In this document: positions 25,033 to 32,240 of the stretch, one piece after another
How the letters are laid out: the number at the start of each line of letters is the position of its first letter
How positions within the stretch are numbered: the stretch's first letter is position 1
Assembly: GCF_022179465.1 (NCBI RefSeq)
Contig: NZ_BPQV01000002.1
Coordinates: 372,001-436,000, forward strand
Source: Methylobacterium organophilum
GTDB taxonomy: Bacteria > Pseudomonadota > Alphaproteobacteria > Rhizobiales > Beijerinckiaceae
Length of the DNA stretch: 64,000 bases
Direction: 5' to 3'
Program-made: the position numbers and the translations under genes
Notes under the pieces: generated by a model
Databases searched by the model: none
The model's input: the letters and a program-made list of their open reading frames with translations, nothing else
Told to the model about the DNA's origin: nothing

Positions 25033-25107
25033 GCGGGTGTAGCTCAGGGGTAGAGCACAACCTTGCCAAGGTTGGGGTCGAGGGTTCGAATCCCTTCGCC
25101 CGCTCCA
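25033..25107 (+). tRNA. tRNA-Gly (anticodon GCC), copy 2
   Basis: This is identical over its 75 nt to the copy that starts 179 bp upstream, including the encoded CCA. The pair probably arose by tandem duplication and may be co-transcribed. Confidence 0.96.
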
Positions 25108-25138
25108 ATTCTCCAACCGATCCGAATGGCCGCCGAGA

Positions 25139-25160
25139 AGCCGCCTCCGGGCGGCTTTCG
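25139..25160 (+). terminator. Terminator after the tRNA-Gly pair
   Basis: AGCCGCC (25139-25145), a TCCG tetraloop and GGCGGCT (25150-25156) form a 7-bp stem followed by TTCGTCGTT. The T tract is interrupted. Confidence 0.55.
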
Positions 25161-25191
25161 TCGTTCCGGGCCCCGGGCCGAAATGCCGATC

Positions 25192-25539
25192 TCAGTTCGC
25201 GCAGGCGGGCGCCGCGGCCTGCCGGGGCCGGAAGGCGAAGGGCTGCGGCGCCGGCTGGCGGCCCGGCACCTTCTCCCAGCCCGTCCGGTTCTCCTTCAGG
25301 CCGTATTCCAGGAAATGGATGAACGGGTTGATCCGGTCGTCCCGCGCCACGTCGGAATTGGCCTCGAGATAGCCGACCGTGCTGAAATAGGGGCCGGGAT
25401 CCCGCCCCTCGCGCCAGCCGATCAGCAGGTAATGCTCCAGGGGCGACAAACGTTGATGGAGCACGTCCGGGTACGACGAGACGTAATAGCCTTCGTCGAA
25501 GAAACGCAGCTGCGGCGCGATGGGATTCACGGTCGTCAC
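25192..25539 (-). CDS. Small protein with two FDxxYYxxxYPDV-type repeats
   Basis: This 115-residue protein starts at GTG (25539) after AGAGGA. It contains two repeats of a pattern seen in glycan-related proteins: FDEGYYVSSYPDVLHQRLSPLEHYLLIGWREGRDPG, then a second copy with FSTVGYLEANSDVARDDRINPFIHFLEYGLKENR. In larger proteins this module precedes glycosyltransferase or sulfotransferase domains; here it stands alone. There is no signal peptide. The C-terminus is Pro/Ala-rich and ends in ACAN. Longer in-frame N-termini exist but carry basic, low-quality sequence. Function unknown. Confidence 0.68.
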   Translation of the reverse strand: MTTVNPIAPQLRFFDEGYYVSSYPDVLHQRLSPLEHYLLIGWREGRDPGPYFSTVGYLEANSDVARDDRINPFIHFLEYGLKENRTGWEKVPGRQPAPQPFAFRPRQAAAPACAN

Positions 25540-25844
25540 GGACGGGCAATCCTCTTTACACAACTTCGAGAGGAACGCGGGTTCGAGGGAAGCGGAGCGA
25601 AGATGTAGCGCGCGCGTCGTGATGCGGGAACGTGGGCGAAGTACACATTCTCTTGATACGCCCCAGCAATCCCCCGCCACGGCGCGGGCTCCAGACGCGT
25701 TCTGGCCGGTTCTCCCGGGAGATGGGCCGATCGTTTCCGGACTGGACCTTCGTCCAACCCGTCACGGAAGCACCTCGACACCTCGCCGACTTGCGCCTAG
25801 AATTTGAATGCATTCGTTTTCATTCAAAAAAACTTGATGGCCCG
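25540..25844. other. 305-bp divergent intergenic region
   Basis: This region serves as the upstream region of the GntR gene (plus) and the repeat protein (minus). No coding gene is supported. It ends in an AT-rich stretch (25800-25835) with the operator-like repeat listed separately. Confidence 0.35.
25803..25828. promoter_or_regulatory. Inverted repeat TTTGAATG-N10-CATTCAAA ahead of the GntR gene
   Basis: The two 8-bp arms (25803-25810 and 25821-25828) are perfect complements; GAATGCATTC inside the first half is itself palindromic. It ends 16 bp before the GntR start, a position that would block translation or transcription if bound. Autoregulation by the adjacent regulator is the simplest explanation. 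Confidence 0.5.
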
Positions 25845-26540
25845 ATGAATAAAATCGATCCCGGCATCGGCATCAACCGCCGCTACCTGCACGACGAGGT
25901 GGCCGATCGCATGCGCGAGCTCATCCATGCCGGTGAGCTGGAGCCCCGCGCCCGCGTCAACGAGAGCGAGCTGACCGAGAAGTTCGGCATCTCGCGCACG
26001 CCCCTGCGGGAGGCGATCAAGATCCTCGCCACCGAGGGCCTGCTGGAACTGCTGCCGAACCGCGGCGCGCGGGTGGCCAGCATCTCGCAGGAGGAGATCG
26101 AGGAGATGATCGAGGTGATCGCCGGGCTGGAGGCGACGGCCTGCGAGCTCGCCTGCCGCGTCATCGGCGACGACGAGATCGCGGCCATCGAAGAGAAGCA
26201 CGCGGCCATGATCGTCGCCTGGCAGGCCCGGGACGAGGGGAGCTATTTCCGCCTCAACCGCGAGATCCACGAGGGTATCATGCTGGCGAGCGGCAACGCC
26301 ACCCTGCGCGGGATCTATACCAGCCTGTCCGGCCGCACCCAGCGCTCGCGCTACACGGTGCACCAGAGCGAGGCGGAATGGGCCCGCGCCGTCGACGAGC
26401 ACGAGCGCATGATGCCGCTCCTGCGCGCCCGCGACGGCGAGGCGCTCGGCCGGCTGATGCGCTCCCATATCCGCGCCAAGAAGGCCGTCATCGCCGAGGC
26501 CTATGGCGAGGACACGGAGCGCGCGCTGTTGCCGGCCTGA
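25845..26540 (+). CDS. GntR-family transcriptional regulator, FCD (FadR) subfamily
   Basis: This 231-residue cytoplasmic regulator has a winged helix-turn-helix of the GntR type (about 14-78, containing VNESELTEKFGISRTPLREAIKIL) and an all-helical FCD ligand domain (about 90-215). Metal/ligand histidines lie in NREIHEGIM, VDEHERMM and RSHIRAKKA. FCD regulators respond to organic acids or sugar acids. The start at 25845 was chosen because it gives the family's normal N-terminus. It is convergent with bamA, so no operon partner reveals its target. The inverted repeat just upstream is a candidate binding site. Confidence 0.9.
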   Translation: MNKIDPGIGINRRYLHDEVADRMRELIHAGELEPRARVNESELTEKFGISRTPLREAIKILATEGLLELLPNRGARVASISQEEIEEMIEVIAGLEATACELACRVIGDDEIAAIEEKHAAMIVAWQARDEGSYFRLNREIHEGIMLASGNATLRGIYTSLSGRTQRSRYTVHQSEAEWARAVDEHERMMPLLRARDGEALGRLMRSHIRAKKAVIAEAYGEDTERALLPA

Positions 26541-26546
26541 GCCCTC

Positions 26547-29078
26547 TCAGAACTTCGTGCCGCCCGAGAACCGGAAGGCCTGCGTCTGGTCCTTGCCGAC
26601 GCGGCCGTAATAGGTGCCGTCGCTGCCGTAGACGCGGGTGCCTTCGTCCTTGGTGAGGGCGTAGGCGTAGTCGAAGCGGATCGGGCCGAGGGGCGAGTTC
26701 CACAGGATCGAGGCGCCGATCGAGGAGCGGATCGTGGCCTTGTCGCGCACGTTCACGCATTCCGGCTCCACGCCGATCGTGTAGGCGCTGTAGGAGCAGC
26801 CGCTGGTCGGGCTGTAGCCGTTGATGATGCCGTCGCCGTTCACGTCGAAGGTCTTCTTGCCCTTGTAGCCGAACAGGGTGCCGGCATCGGAGAAGAGCGC
26901 GCCCTTCAGGCCGAGATCCTTCGGCACGCCGGGAAGCGGGAACTGCACCTCCAGGGTGCCGCCGAAATAGGTGGTGCCGCCGAGGGCGTTGGAGCGGGAA
27001 TCGGTCGTGCCGACGTCACGCGGGCCGATGCCGTTGATCGCGAAGCCACGCACCAGCGACGGGCCCATGAAGAACTGGTCGGTGACGCGGAGCGGGTTGC
27101 CGTCGGTCGAGCCGATATGGCCGCCCTGGAACTTGATGAAGCCGACCACGTCCTCCCACAATTCCTTGTAGTAGCGGGCCTCGCCGGTCACCCGGTAGAA
27201 GTTCGAATCGCCGCCGAGCCCGGCGATGTCGGGCTTCAGCTCCGCGTAGAACCCGTTCTTCGGCGCCTGGAGATTGTCGAGGGTGGAATAGGCGAGCGTC
27301 ACGCCGACGAGGGAGGTCAGGGTCGAGCCCTGGGACGACTTGATGGCGATGGAGGCCTCGCCGTCCGCCGCGCAGGTCGGGTAGGTGGCCTGCCCGGCGC
27401 TGTTCACGGTGGTGTAGCCGCTGATCGGGTTCGAGCAGTCGTCGTAGGGTTCCTTGAGGGTGTTCGGGACCTTCAGCTCGGTGTTGTAGATCGAGTAGCG
27501 GAAGGTGACGCCGAAAGTGTCGGTCACGGGCAGGCCGAGACGCAATTGCGTGCCGACCACCGTGGTCTCGTAGCGGGAATAGCGGGCGAGATCGCTGTAC
27601 TTGTAGAAGGCGTCGATACCCGCCGCCATGCGATAGCCGAGGAAGTACGGCTCGGTGAAGGACAGGTCGACGCCCTTGGCATATTGGCCCGCCTGCACCG
27701 CCAGCCGGACATATTGCCCCCGTCCGAGGAAGTTGGATTCGGAGACGGAGACCTCGCCGATGATGCCGTCCTGGGTGGAGTAGCCGCCGGCCACCGAGAA
27801 CGAGCCCGTGGGCTGATCCTCGACGTCGATGTTGACCACCACCCGGTCCGGCGCCGAGCCCGGCTCGTTGGAGAAGCGCACCTTCTTGAAGAAGCCCAGC
27901 CCGTTCAGGCGGCGCTCGGCCCGGTCGACCAGAACGCGGTTGTAGGCATCGCCCTCGCCCAGATCGAGCTCGCGCCGGATCACGTAGTCCCGGGTCCGGG
28001 TGTTGCCGCGGATGTTGATCCGCTCGATGTAGACCCGCGGGCCGTCCTCGACCACGAAGCCCAGCGACACCTTGTGGGTGGCCCGGTCGCGCTGGCCCGT
28101 CGGCCGCACCTGGGCGAAGGGATAGCCCTGGCGGTTGACCTCGTTGGTCACCCCCACCAGCGTCTTCTCCACGTCCTCGGCGTTGTAGACGTCGCCGACC
28201 TGGGCGCGCACCTCGCCGTCCAGCGCGCCGGCATCGACCCCCGGAACCCGGGCATCCACCGCGACCGCGCCGACCGTGTACTGCTCGCCCTCGTCCACCG
28301 TGACGGTGATGACCCAGCCGGCATCCTCCGGCGTCTCGACGTAGCGCGCATCGGCGTTGACGATGCGGAAGTCGGCATAGCCGTTCTTGAGGTAGTAGCG
28401 CCGGATGATGTCCAGGTCGTTGGCGATGCGGTCGGGATCGTAGACGTCCGAGGTCTTGATGAACGACAGGAAGTTCATCTCGGAGGAGGTCATCATCCCG
28501 CGCAGGGTCGACTCCGAGTAGGCGTTGTTGCCCACGAAGTGGATCTCGCGGATGCCGGTCTTGTCGCCTTCCTCGATCTGGTAGACCACGTCGGTCCGCC
28601 CGTTCGGAAGGTCCACCAGACGGTAGCTCACCCGCGCCGTCCCACGACCCGAACGCTTGTAAACGTCACGGATCCGATCAACGTCGGCGGCGACCTGGGC
28701 CGGATCGAGGGGGCCGTGGTCGCGGGTGACGGTGGCGGCCTCGAGCGTCGCCTTCTCGATCTTCTTGTTGCCCTCGAAGACGACGCGGCTGACCGCGCCC
28801 TTCTCCTGCACCCGCACCACGATCTTCCCGCCCGCGCTCGCGATCGACACATCCGAGAAATAGCCGCTCGCCAGGAGCTCGCGTCGGGCATCGGCGGGGG
28901 CGTTGCTGACGATGGAGCGGATCACCTCGGTGTCGACGCGCCGGTTGCCCTCGACCACGATCTCGGCCGCCGCCGGCAGGCTCGTCAGCGCGGACAGCGC
29001 ACAGCCGAGGAGAAGGGCATGCCGGAGGGAGGAGGACAGCACCACGATACGCTCGCAAACGACTTCGCTGGGATCCAC
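26547..29078 (-). CDS. BamA/Omp85-family outer-membrane assembly protein, accessory copy
   Basis: This 843-residue outer-membrane protein has a signal peptide, a series of POTRA domains and a 16-strand type beta-barrel ending in the aromatic F of FSGGTKF. The lid-lock motif occurs as VRGF in GPSLVRGFAINGIGP. The first POTRA begins at EIVVEGNRRVDTEVIRSIVSNAP and jumps quickly to ELLASGYFSDV. It appears about 10-15 residues shorter than a usual POTRA1. The gene is not next to rseP, lpxD, fabZ or lpxA, the usual alphaproteobacterial bamA context, so it is probably a second BamA-like protein. Whether it serves the general BAM complex or special substrates is open. Confidence 0.85.
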   Translation of the reverse strand: MDPSEVVCERIVVLSSSLRHALLLGCALSALTSLPAAAEIVVEGNRRVDTEVIRSIVSNAPADARRELLASGYFSDVSIASAGGKIVVRVQEKGAVSRVVFEGNKKIEKATLEAATVTRDHGPLDPAQVAADVDRIRDVYKRSGRGTARVSYRLVDLPNGRTDVVYQIEEGDKTGIREIHFVGNNAYSESTLRGMMTSSEMNFLSFIKTSDVYDPDRIANDLDIIRRYYLKNGYADFRIVNADARYVETPEDAGWVITVTVDEGEQYTVGAVAVDARVPGVDAGALDGEVRAQVGDVYNAEDVEKTLVGVTNEVNRQGYPFAQVRPTGQRDRATHKVSLGFVVEDGPRVYIERINIRGNTRTRDYVIRRELDLGEGDAYNRVLVDRAERRLNGLGFFKKVRFSNEPGSAPDRVVVNIDVEDQPTGSFSVAGGYSTQDGIIGEVSVSESNFLGRGQYVRLAVQAGQYAKGVDLSFTEPYFLGYRMAAGIDAFYKYSDLARYSRYETTVVGTQLRLGLPVTDTFGVTFRYSIYNTELKVPNTLKEPYDDCSNPISGYTTVNSAGQATYPTCAADGEASIAIKSSQGSTLTSLVGVTLAYSTLDNLQAPKNGFYAELKPDIAGLGGDSNFYRVTGEARYYKELWEDVVGFIKFQGGHIGSTDGNPLRVTDQFFMGPSLVRGFAINGIGPRDVGTTDSRSNALGGTTYFGGTLEVQFPLPGVPKDLGLKGALFSDAGTLFGYKGKKTFDVNGDGIINGYSPTSGCSYSAYTIGVEPECVNVRDKATIRSSIGASILWNSPLGPIRFDYAYALTKDEGTRVYGSDGTYYGRVGKDQTQAFRFSGGTKF

Positions 29079-29221
29079 TGATGCGTGGGTAAATTTCCCA
29101 CGTCAATCGAGCGGAGCCGTTCGGCGTGTGCTGGCGCACGCGGACATCATCCGGAAACGGTCGGGAAACCGTCCGGACGCGGAACGGGGAAACGGGACCG
29201 GGAAGCCGGAAGGGACGAGGC

Positions 29222-30046
29222 TCAGCGGCCCTTCCAGTCGGGGGGCCGCTTGGCGAGGAAGGCCTCCATGCCCTCCCGGAAATCAGCGCTGGTGTAGCAC
29301 ATCAGGATCAGGTCCTCGCCGGCCTCCTCCGCGGCGGGGCCGCCCTCGGCGAGGCGGCGCAGGCCCTCCTTGGTGGCGCGCAGGGTCAGCGGCGCATGGG
29401 TCGCGAGCTGCGTGGCGAGCGCCTCGGCGCGGACCGCCAGCGCCTCGGCATCCTCCACCACCTCGGTGACGAGGCCGATGGCGAGGGCCTCCTCCGCCGG
29501 CACGAGGCGGGCGGTGAACAGCATGTCCTTCACCCGCGCCGGGCCGACCAGGGCGGAGAGGCGCTTCAGGGTGGCGAGCGACAGGCAATTGCCCAGGGTC
29601 CGGGCGATGGGGAAGCCGAGCCGCGCATCCCTCGTCGCGAGACGCAGGTCGCAGGCGGCGGCGATGGCCGCCCCGCCGCCGGTACAGGCCCCGGCAATCG
29701 CGGCGACGACGGGCACCCGCACCCGCTCCAGCGTGCCGAGCACGCGGTCCATGAAGCGCTCGTATTCCAGCGCATCCTCGGGCGTGGTCACCTTGCGGAA
29801 CTCGGCGATGTCGGTGCCGGCCGCGAAGGCCTTGCCGCCGGCGCCCGTCACGATGACCGCCTTGATCGCCGGATCCGCCTCGATCCGCGCGCAGAGCGCC
29901 ACCAGCCCCTCGTACATGGCGAAGGTCATGGCGTTGCGCGCCTGCGGCCGGTTCAGGGTGATCCGGGCGACGCCGGTCGCGCCGACCTCAAACAGGAGCG
30001 CGCCATCCGCCTCCTCGATACGCCGCTCGCTGCCCGACACCCGCAT
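29222..30046 (-). CDS. Enoyl-CoA hydratase/isomerase family protein
   Basis: This 274-residue crotonase-fold enzyme has the CoA-binding and oxyanion-hole segments ITLNRPQARNAMTFAMYEGL and GAGGKAFAAGTDIAEF, and the second oxyanion loop in AIAGACTGGGAAIAAACDLRLA. It should hydrate or isomerise an enoyl-CoA. The usual catalytic glutamate positions are not cleanly readable (GACTGGGAA here), so hydratase activity is not certain. The ATG at 30046 directly abuts GGGAGG; the GTG two codons later (30040) gives better spacing and may be the true start. The gene is not in a beta-oxidation operon. Confidence 0.83.
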   Translation of the reverse strand: MRVSGSERRIEEADGALLFEVGATGVARITLNRPQARNAMTFAMYEGLVALCARIEADPAIKAVIVTGAGGKAFAAGTDIAEFRKVTTPEDALEYERFMDRVLGTLERVRVPVVAAIAGACTGGGAAIAAACDLRLATRDARLGFPIARTLGNCLSLATLKRLSALVGPARVKDMLFTARLVPAEEALAIGLVTEVVEDAEALAVRAEALATQLATHAPLTLRATKEGLRRLAEGGPAAEEAGEDLILMCYTSADFREGMEAFLAKRPPDWKGR

Positions 30047-30166
30047 CCTCCCGGATTTGTCCCGTCCGGCGCCTTCTCGCGCAATCCGGGCCGCCAGGGA
30101 ACCGGCATCGGGGAACGGCGCGGCAGCGGTCACGGTTGTGACGGCGGGGCCGAGTTCGAGAGCGGA

Positions 30167-30613
30167 ATGACTCAGATGCGCGCAAGCCAGGGGCGGGGAC
30201 GGGGTGCGGGCGGGATCGCGGGCCTCCTGGCCGCCGGGCTGCTGCTGGCCGCGGCGACGCAGGCCGAGGCCGGCTGCCTGCGCCGGATCGTCAACACGTC
30301 GAACGCCGTCGCCCTGGTGAGCCGGGACGGCGGCCCCGCCGTGCTGATCCCGCCGCATCGCGCCCAGACGATCCGGTACATGCATCCGGGCCGGATCGCG
30401 GTGGCCCTGCATTGCGGCCCGATCGACACGCCGCCGGTCTTCAAGGCCAGCTACGCCACCATGGCCCTGATCGACCGCTGCTACATCGATATCGACGGCG
30501 GCGGCACGCAGCCGCTCACCCTCAACAACCCGCGCCAGGGCGACCTGATCGTCGGCCCCCTCGTCGAGGGCTGCCCGGCCGGGTCCCGCGCGGTGGTGAG
30601 CGCGCGCTACTGA
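30167..30613 (+). CDS. Exported hypothetical protein
   Basis: This 148-residue protein has a signal peptide (hydrophobic GIAGLLAAGLLLAAATQAEAG, cleavage near AEA). The mature part is about 110 residues with four cysteines (GCLRR, ALHCG, DRCYI and EGCPAG), probably two disulfides in the periplasm. I do not recognise the family. The first Met at 30167 or the second at 30176 could be used. It is 130 bp upstream of the FKBP gene on the same strand, so both might be periplasmic and co-transcribed, but there is no firm link. Confidence 0.65.
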   Translation: MTQMRASQGRGRGAGGIAGLLAAGLLLAAATQAEAGCLRRIVNTSNAVALVSRDGGPAVLIPPHRAQTIRYMHPGRIAVALHCGPIDTPPVFKASYATMALIDRCYIDIDGGGTQPLTLNNPRQGDLIVGPLVEGCPAGSRAVVSARY

Positions 30614-30743
30614 GGCGCTTCGAGCGGGTTTCGCCCTGCCCGCCGGTCCGTGTTAAGCCGCGCCCGCGAATGCCGGCAGGGGGCGGCGCGGACAGCGTGG
30701 TCCCGGGCCCGGCCTTTCTCGAACCAGACGGACAGCCGATTCC

Positions 30744-31163
30744 ATGCGCTCGTTCCTCAGCCTCACCGGAGCCCTCGTCCTCGCCATGACCGCATCCGCT
30801 TCCGCCGCCGAACCCGTCAAGCTGCCCTCCGGCCTGTCCTACACCGACGAGGTGGTCGGCACCGGCCCCGCGCCGCAGGCGGGCCAGAAGGTGACCGTCC
30901 ACTATACCGGCTGGCTCGATCAGGGCGGCCAGAAGGGCAAGAAGTTCGACTCCTCCCGCGACCGCGGCCAGCCCTTCACCTTCACCATCGGCGCCGGCCA
31001 GGTGATCCAGGGCTGGGACGAGGGCGTCGCCAGCATGAAGACCGGCGGCCGCCGCATCCTCGTGATCCCGCCGGAGCTCGGCTACGGCCCCCGCGGCGCC
31101 GGCGGCGTCATCCCCCCGAACGCCACGCTGATCTTCGACGTGGAGCTGATCGGCGCCAAGTGA
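30744..31163 (+). CDS. Periplasmic FKBP-type peptidyl-prolyl cis-trans isomerase
   Basis: This 139-residue protein has a signal peptide (MRSFLSLTGALVLAMTASASAAE) and one FKBP domain. Ligand-pocket positions are visible in VHYTGWLDQGGQKGKKFDSSRDRGQPFTF, VIQGWDEGVASM and the C-terminal IPPNATLIFDVELI. It should speed proline isomerisation during folding of exported proteins. The short single-domain form lacks the N-terminal dimerisation domain of FkpA. A strong terminator follows, so it ends its transcript. Confidence 0.93.
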   Translation: MRSFLSLTGALVLAMTASASAAEPVKLPSGLSYTDEVVGTGPAPQAGQKVTVHYTGWLDQGGQKGKKFDSSRDRGQPFTFTIGAGQVIQGWDEGVASMKTGGRRILVIPPELGYGPRGAGGVIPPNATLIFDVELIGAK

Positions 31164-31219
31164 TGGAGCGCGACGTGACGAGCGCCGATTAGGCGGCGCC
31201 GGTCACCGGGTTCTGCATC

Positions 31220-31251
31220 GGCCGCCGCGGGTGTTCCGCGGCGGCCTTTCT
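31220..31251 (+). terminator. Terminator after the FKBP gene
   Basis: GGCCGCCGCGG (31220-31230), a GTGTT loop and CCGCGGCGGCC (31236-31246) form a perfect 11-bp stem, followed by TTTCTC. It lies between convergent genes. Confidence 0.7.
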
Positions 31252-32183
31252 CATGTCGTCTGCCCGGCGAAGGCGCGGGCGAAGGCGGCGCGGGATTGCG
31301 GGAAGCGCTCCGCGTCGAGGCGCGTCGGCCAGGCGCCGTCGACGTCGAAATAGAGCGCGTAGGCGATCTGCCCGGCATTCTCCCGGAACCACTCGGCCAT
31401 CCGGGACACGAAGAGCGGGTTGTCGCCGGCCTGCCCGACCCCCCATTCGGGATAGCTCATCGCCTTGCCGTGCCGGCGGGCAAAGGACCGGTGCCAGTCG
31501 AGGCCGAAGGGCACGTCGCGGGTCGCCTTCACCCAGCGCGTCTCGGGCGGATCCCCCGTGCCGAAATCGTAGATGTCGAGGCCGATCACGTCGACGACGT
31601 CGTCGCCCGGATAGGCCGCGTCGGCCGGGCAGGCCTGCGGCCCCCAGCCGGGGCACCAGTCGAAGCGGAAGCGGGGCGAGGCCTGCCGGAACAGCCCGAC
31701 CACCCGGCGATAGGCGCGGATGTAGTCGGGGGCGCGGCCCTTCGCGAGCCAGAGGCTGCCCGCGACGTTCATCTCCCAGCCGATGCGCAGGGTCGCCTCC
31801 GGCTGCGCCCGGGCGATGACCTCCGCCGCGTGGCGGAAGAACGGATCGAACGAGCCCCGGCCGATCTCGGCGAGGTCGGTCCCGGCCATGGTGAGCGGCA
31901 CCGACCAGACGAGGGCGCGCTTCGGGTTCGCCCGCGCCCGGAAGGCGGGCAGCCAGTCGAGCCGGCGGAAATCCTCCCAGGTCTTGTCGCCGTAGAAGTC
32001 GAGGGCCGGCACGGAGGCGGGGGGCTGGGAGAGCCATGCCTCCCAGGCCGAGAGCGTCGTCTCCCGCCCCTCCGCTCCCCAATCGGTGAAGGCGCCGGCG
32101 AGGCACGGCGGCATGCCCGCGGGGGCGGCGGCCAGGGCAAAGCCGGCCGCGAGGCCGGTCAGGCAGTGGCGGCGGCTGAGCAT
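31251..32183 (-). CDS. GH26-like exported glycoside hydrolase
   Basis: The 310-residue protein begins with a twin-arginine-like signal (SRRHCLTGLAAGFALAAAPA). The fold resembles family GH26 beta-mannanase-type enzymes: the proton donor is likely Glu137 in RIGWEMN and the nucleophile Glu246 in SYPEWGVG, with IGLDIYDF between them. It should hydrolyse or bind a beta-linked glycan in the periplasm or outside the cell. The gene is 57 bp downstream of the MGH1/GH63-like glycosidase gene on the same strand, so an operon is likely. Family placement is by motif, not alignment. Confidence 0.75.
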   Translation of the reverse strand: MLSRRHCLTGLAAGFALAAAPAGMPPCLAGAFTDWGAEGRETTLSAWEAWLSQPPASVPALDFYGDKTWEDFRRLDWLPAFRARANPKRALVWSVPLTMAGTDLAEIGRGSFDPFFRHAAEVIARAQPEATLRIGWEMNVAGSLWLAKGRAPDYIRAYRRVVGLFRQASPRFRFDWCPGWGPQACPADAAYPGDDVVDVIGLDIYDFGTGDPPETRWVKATRDVPFGLDWHRSFARRHGKAMSYPEWGVGQAGDNPLFVSRMAEWFRENAGQIAYALYFDVDGAWPTRLDAERFPQSRAAFARAFAGQTT

Positions 32184-32240
32184 CGGGCGTCTCCGGAGCG
32201 GACCGGCAACCGCCTTAGCAGCGAAAGGTCGAGGAAATCG

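Noticed and set aside
24854-25107. tRNA-Gly pair as an integration (att) site
   Set aside because: No integrase, direct repeat of the tRNA 3' end beyond the duplicated gene, or foreign cargo is present; simple tandem duplication explains it.
27117-29081. 654-codon plus-strand frame opposite bamA
   Set aside because: It is antisense to an intact BamA with all POTRA and barrel features; the translated protein has no family features.
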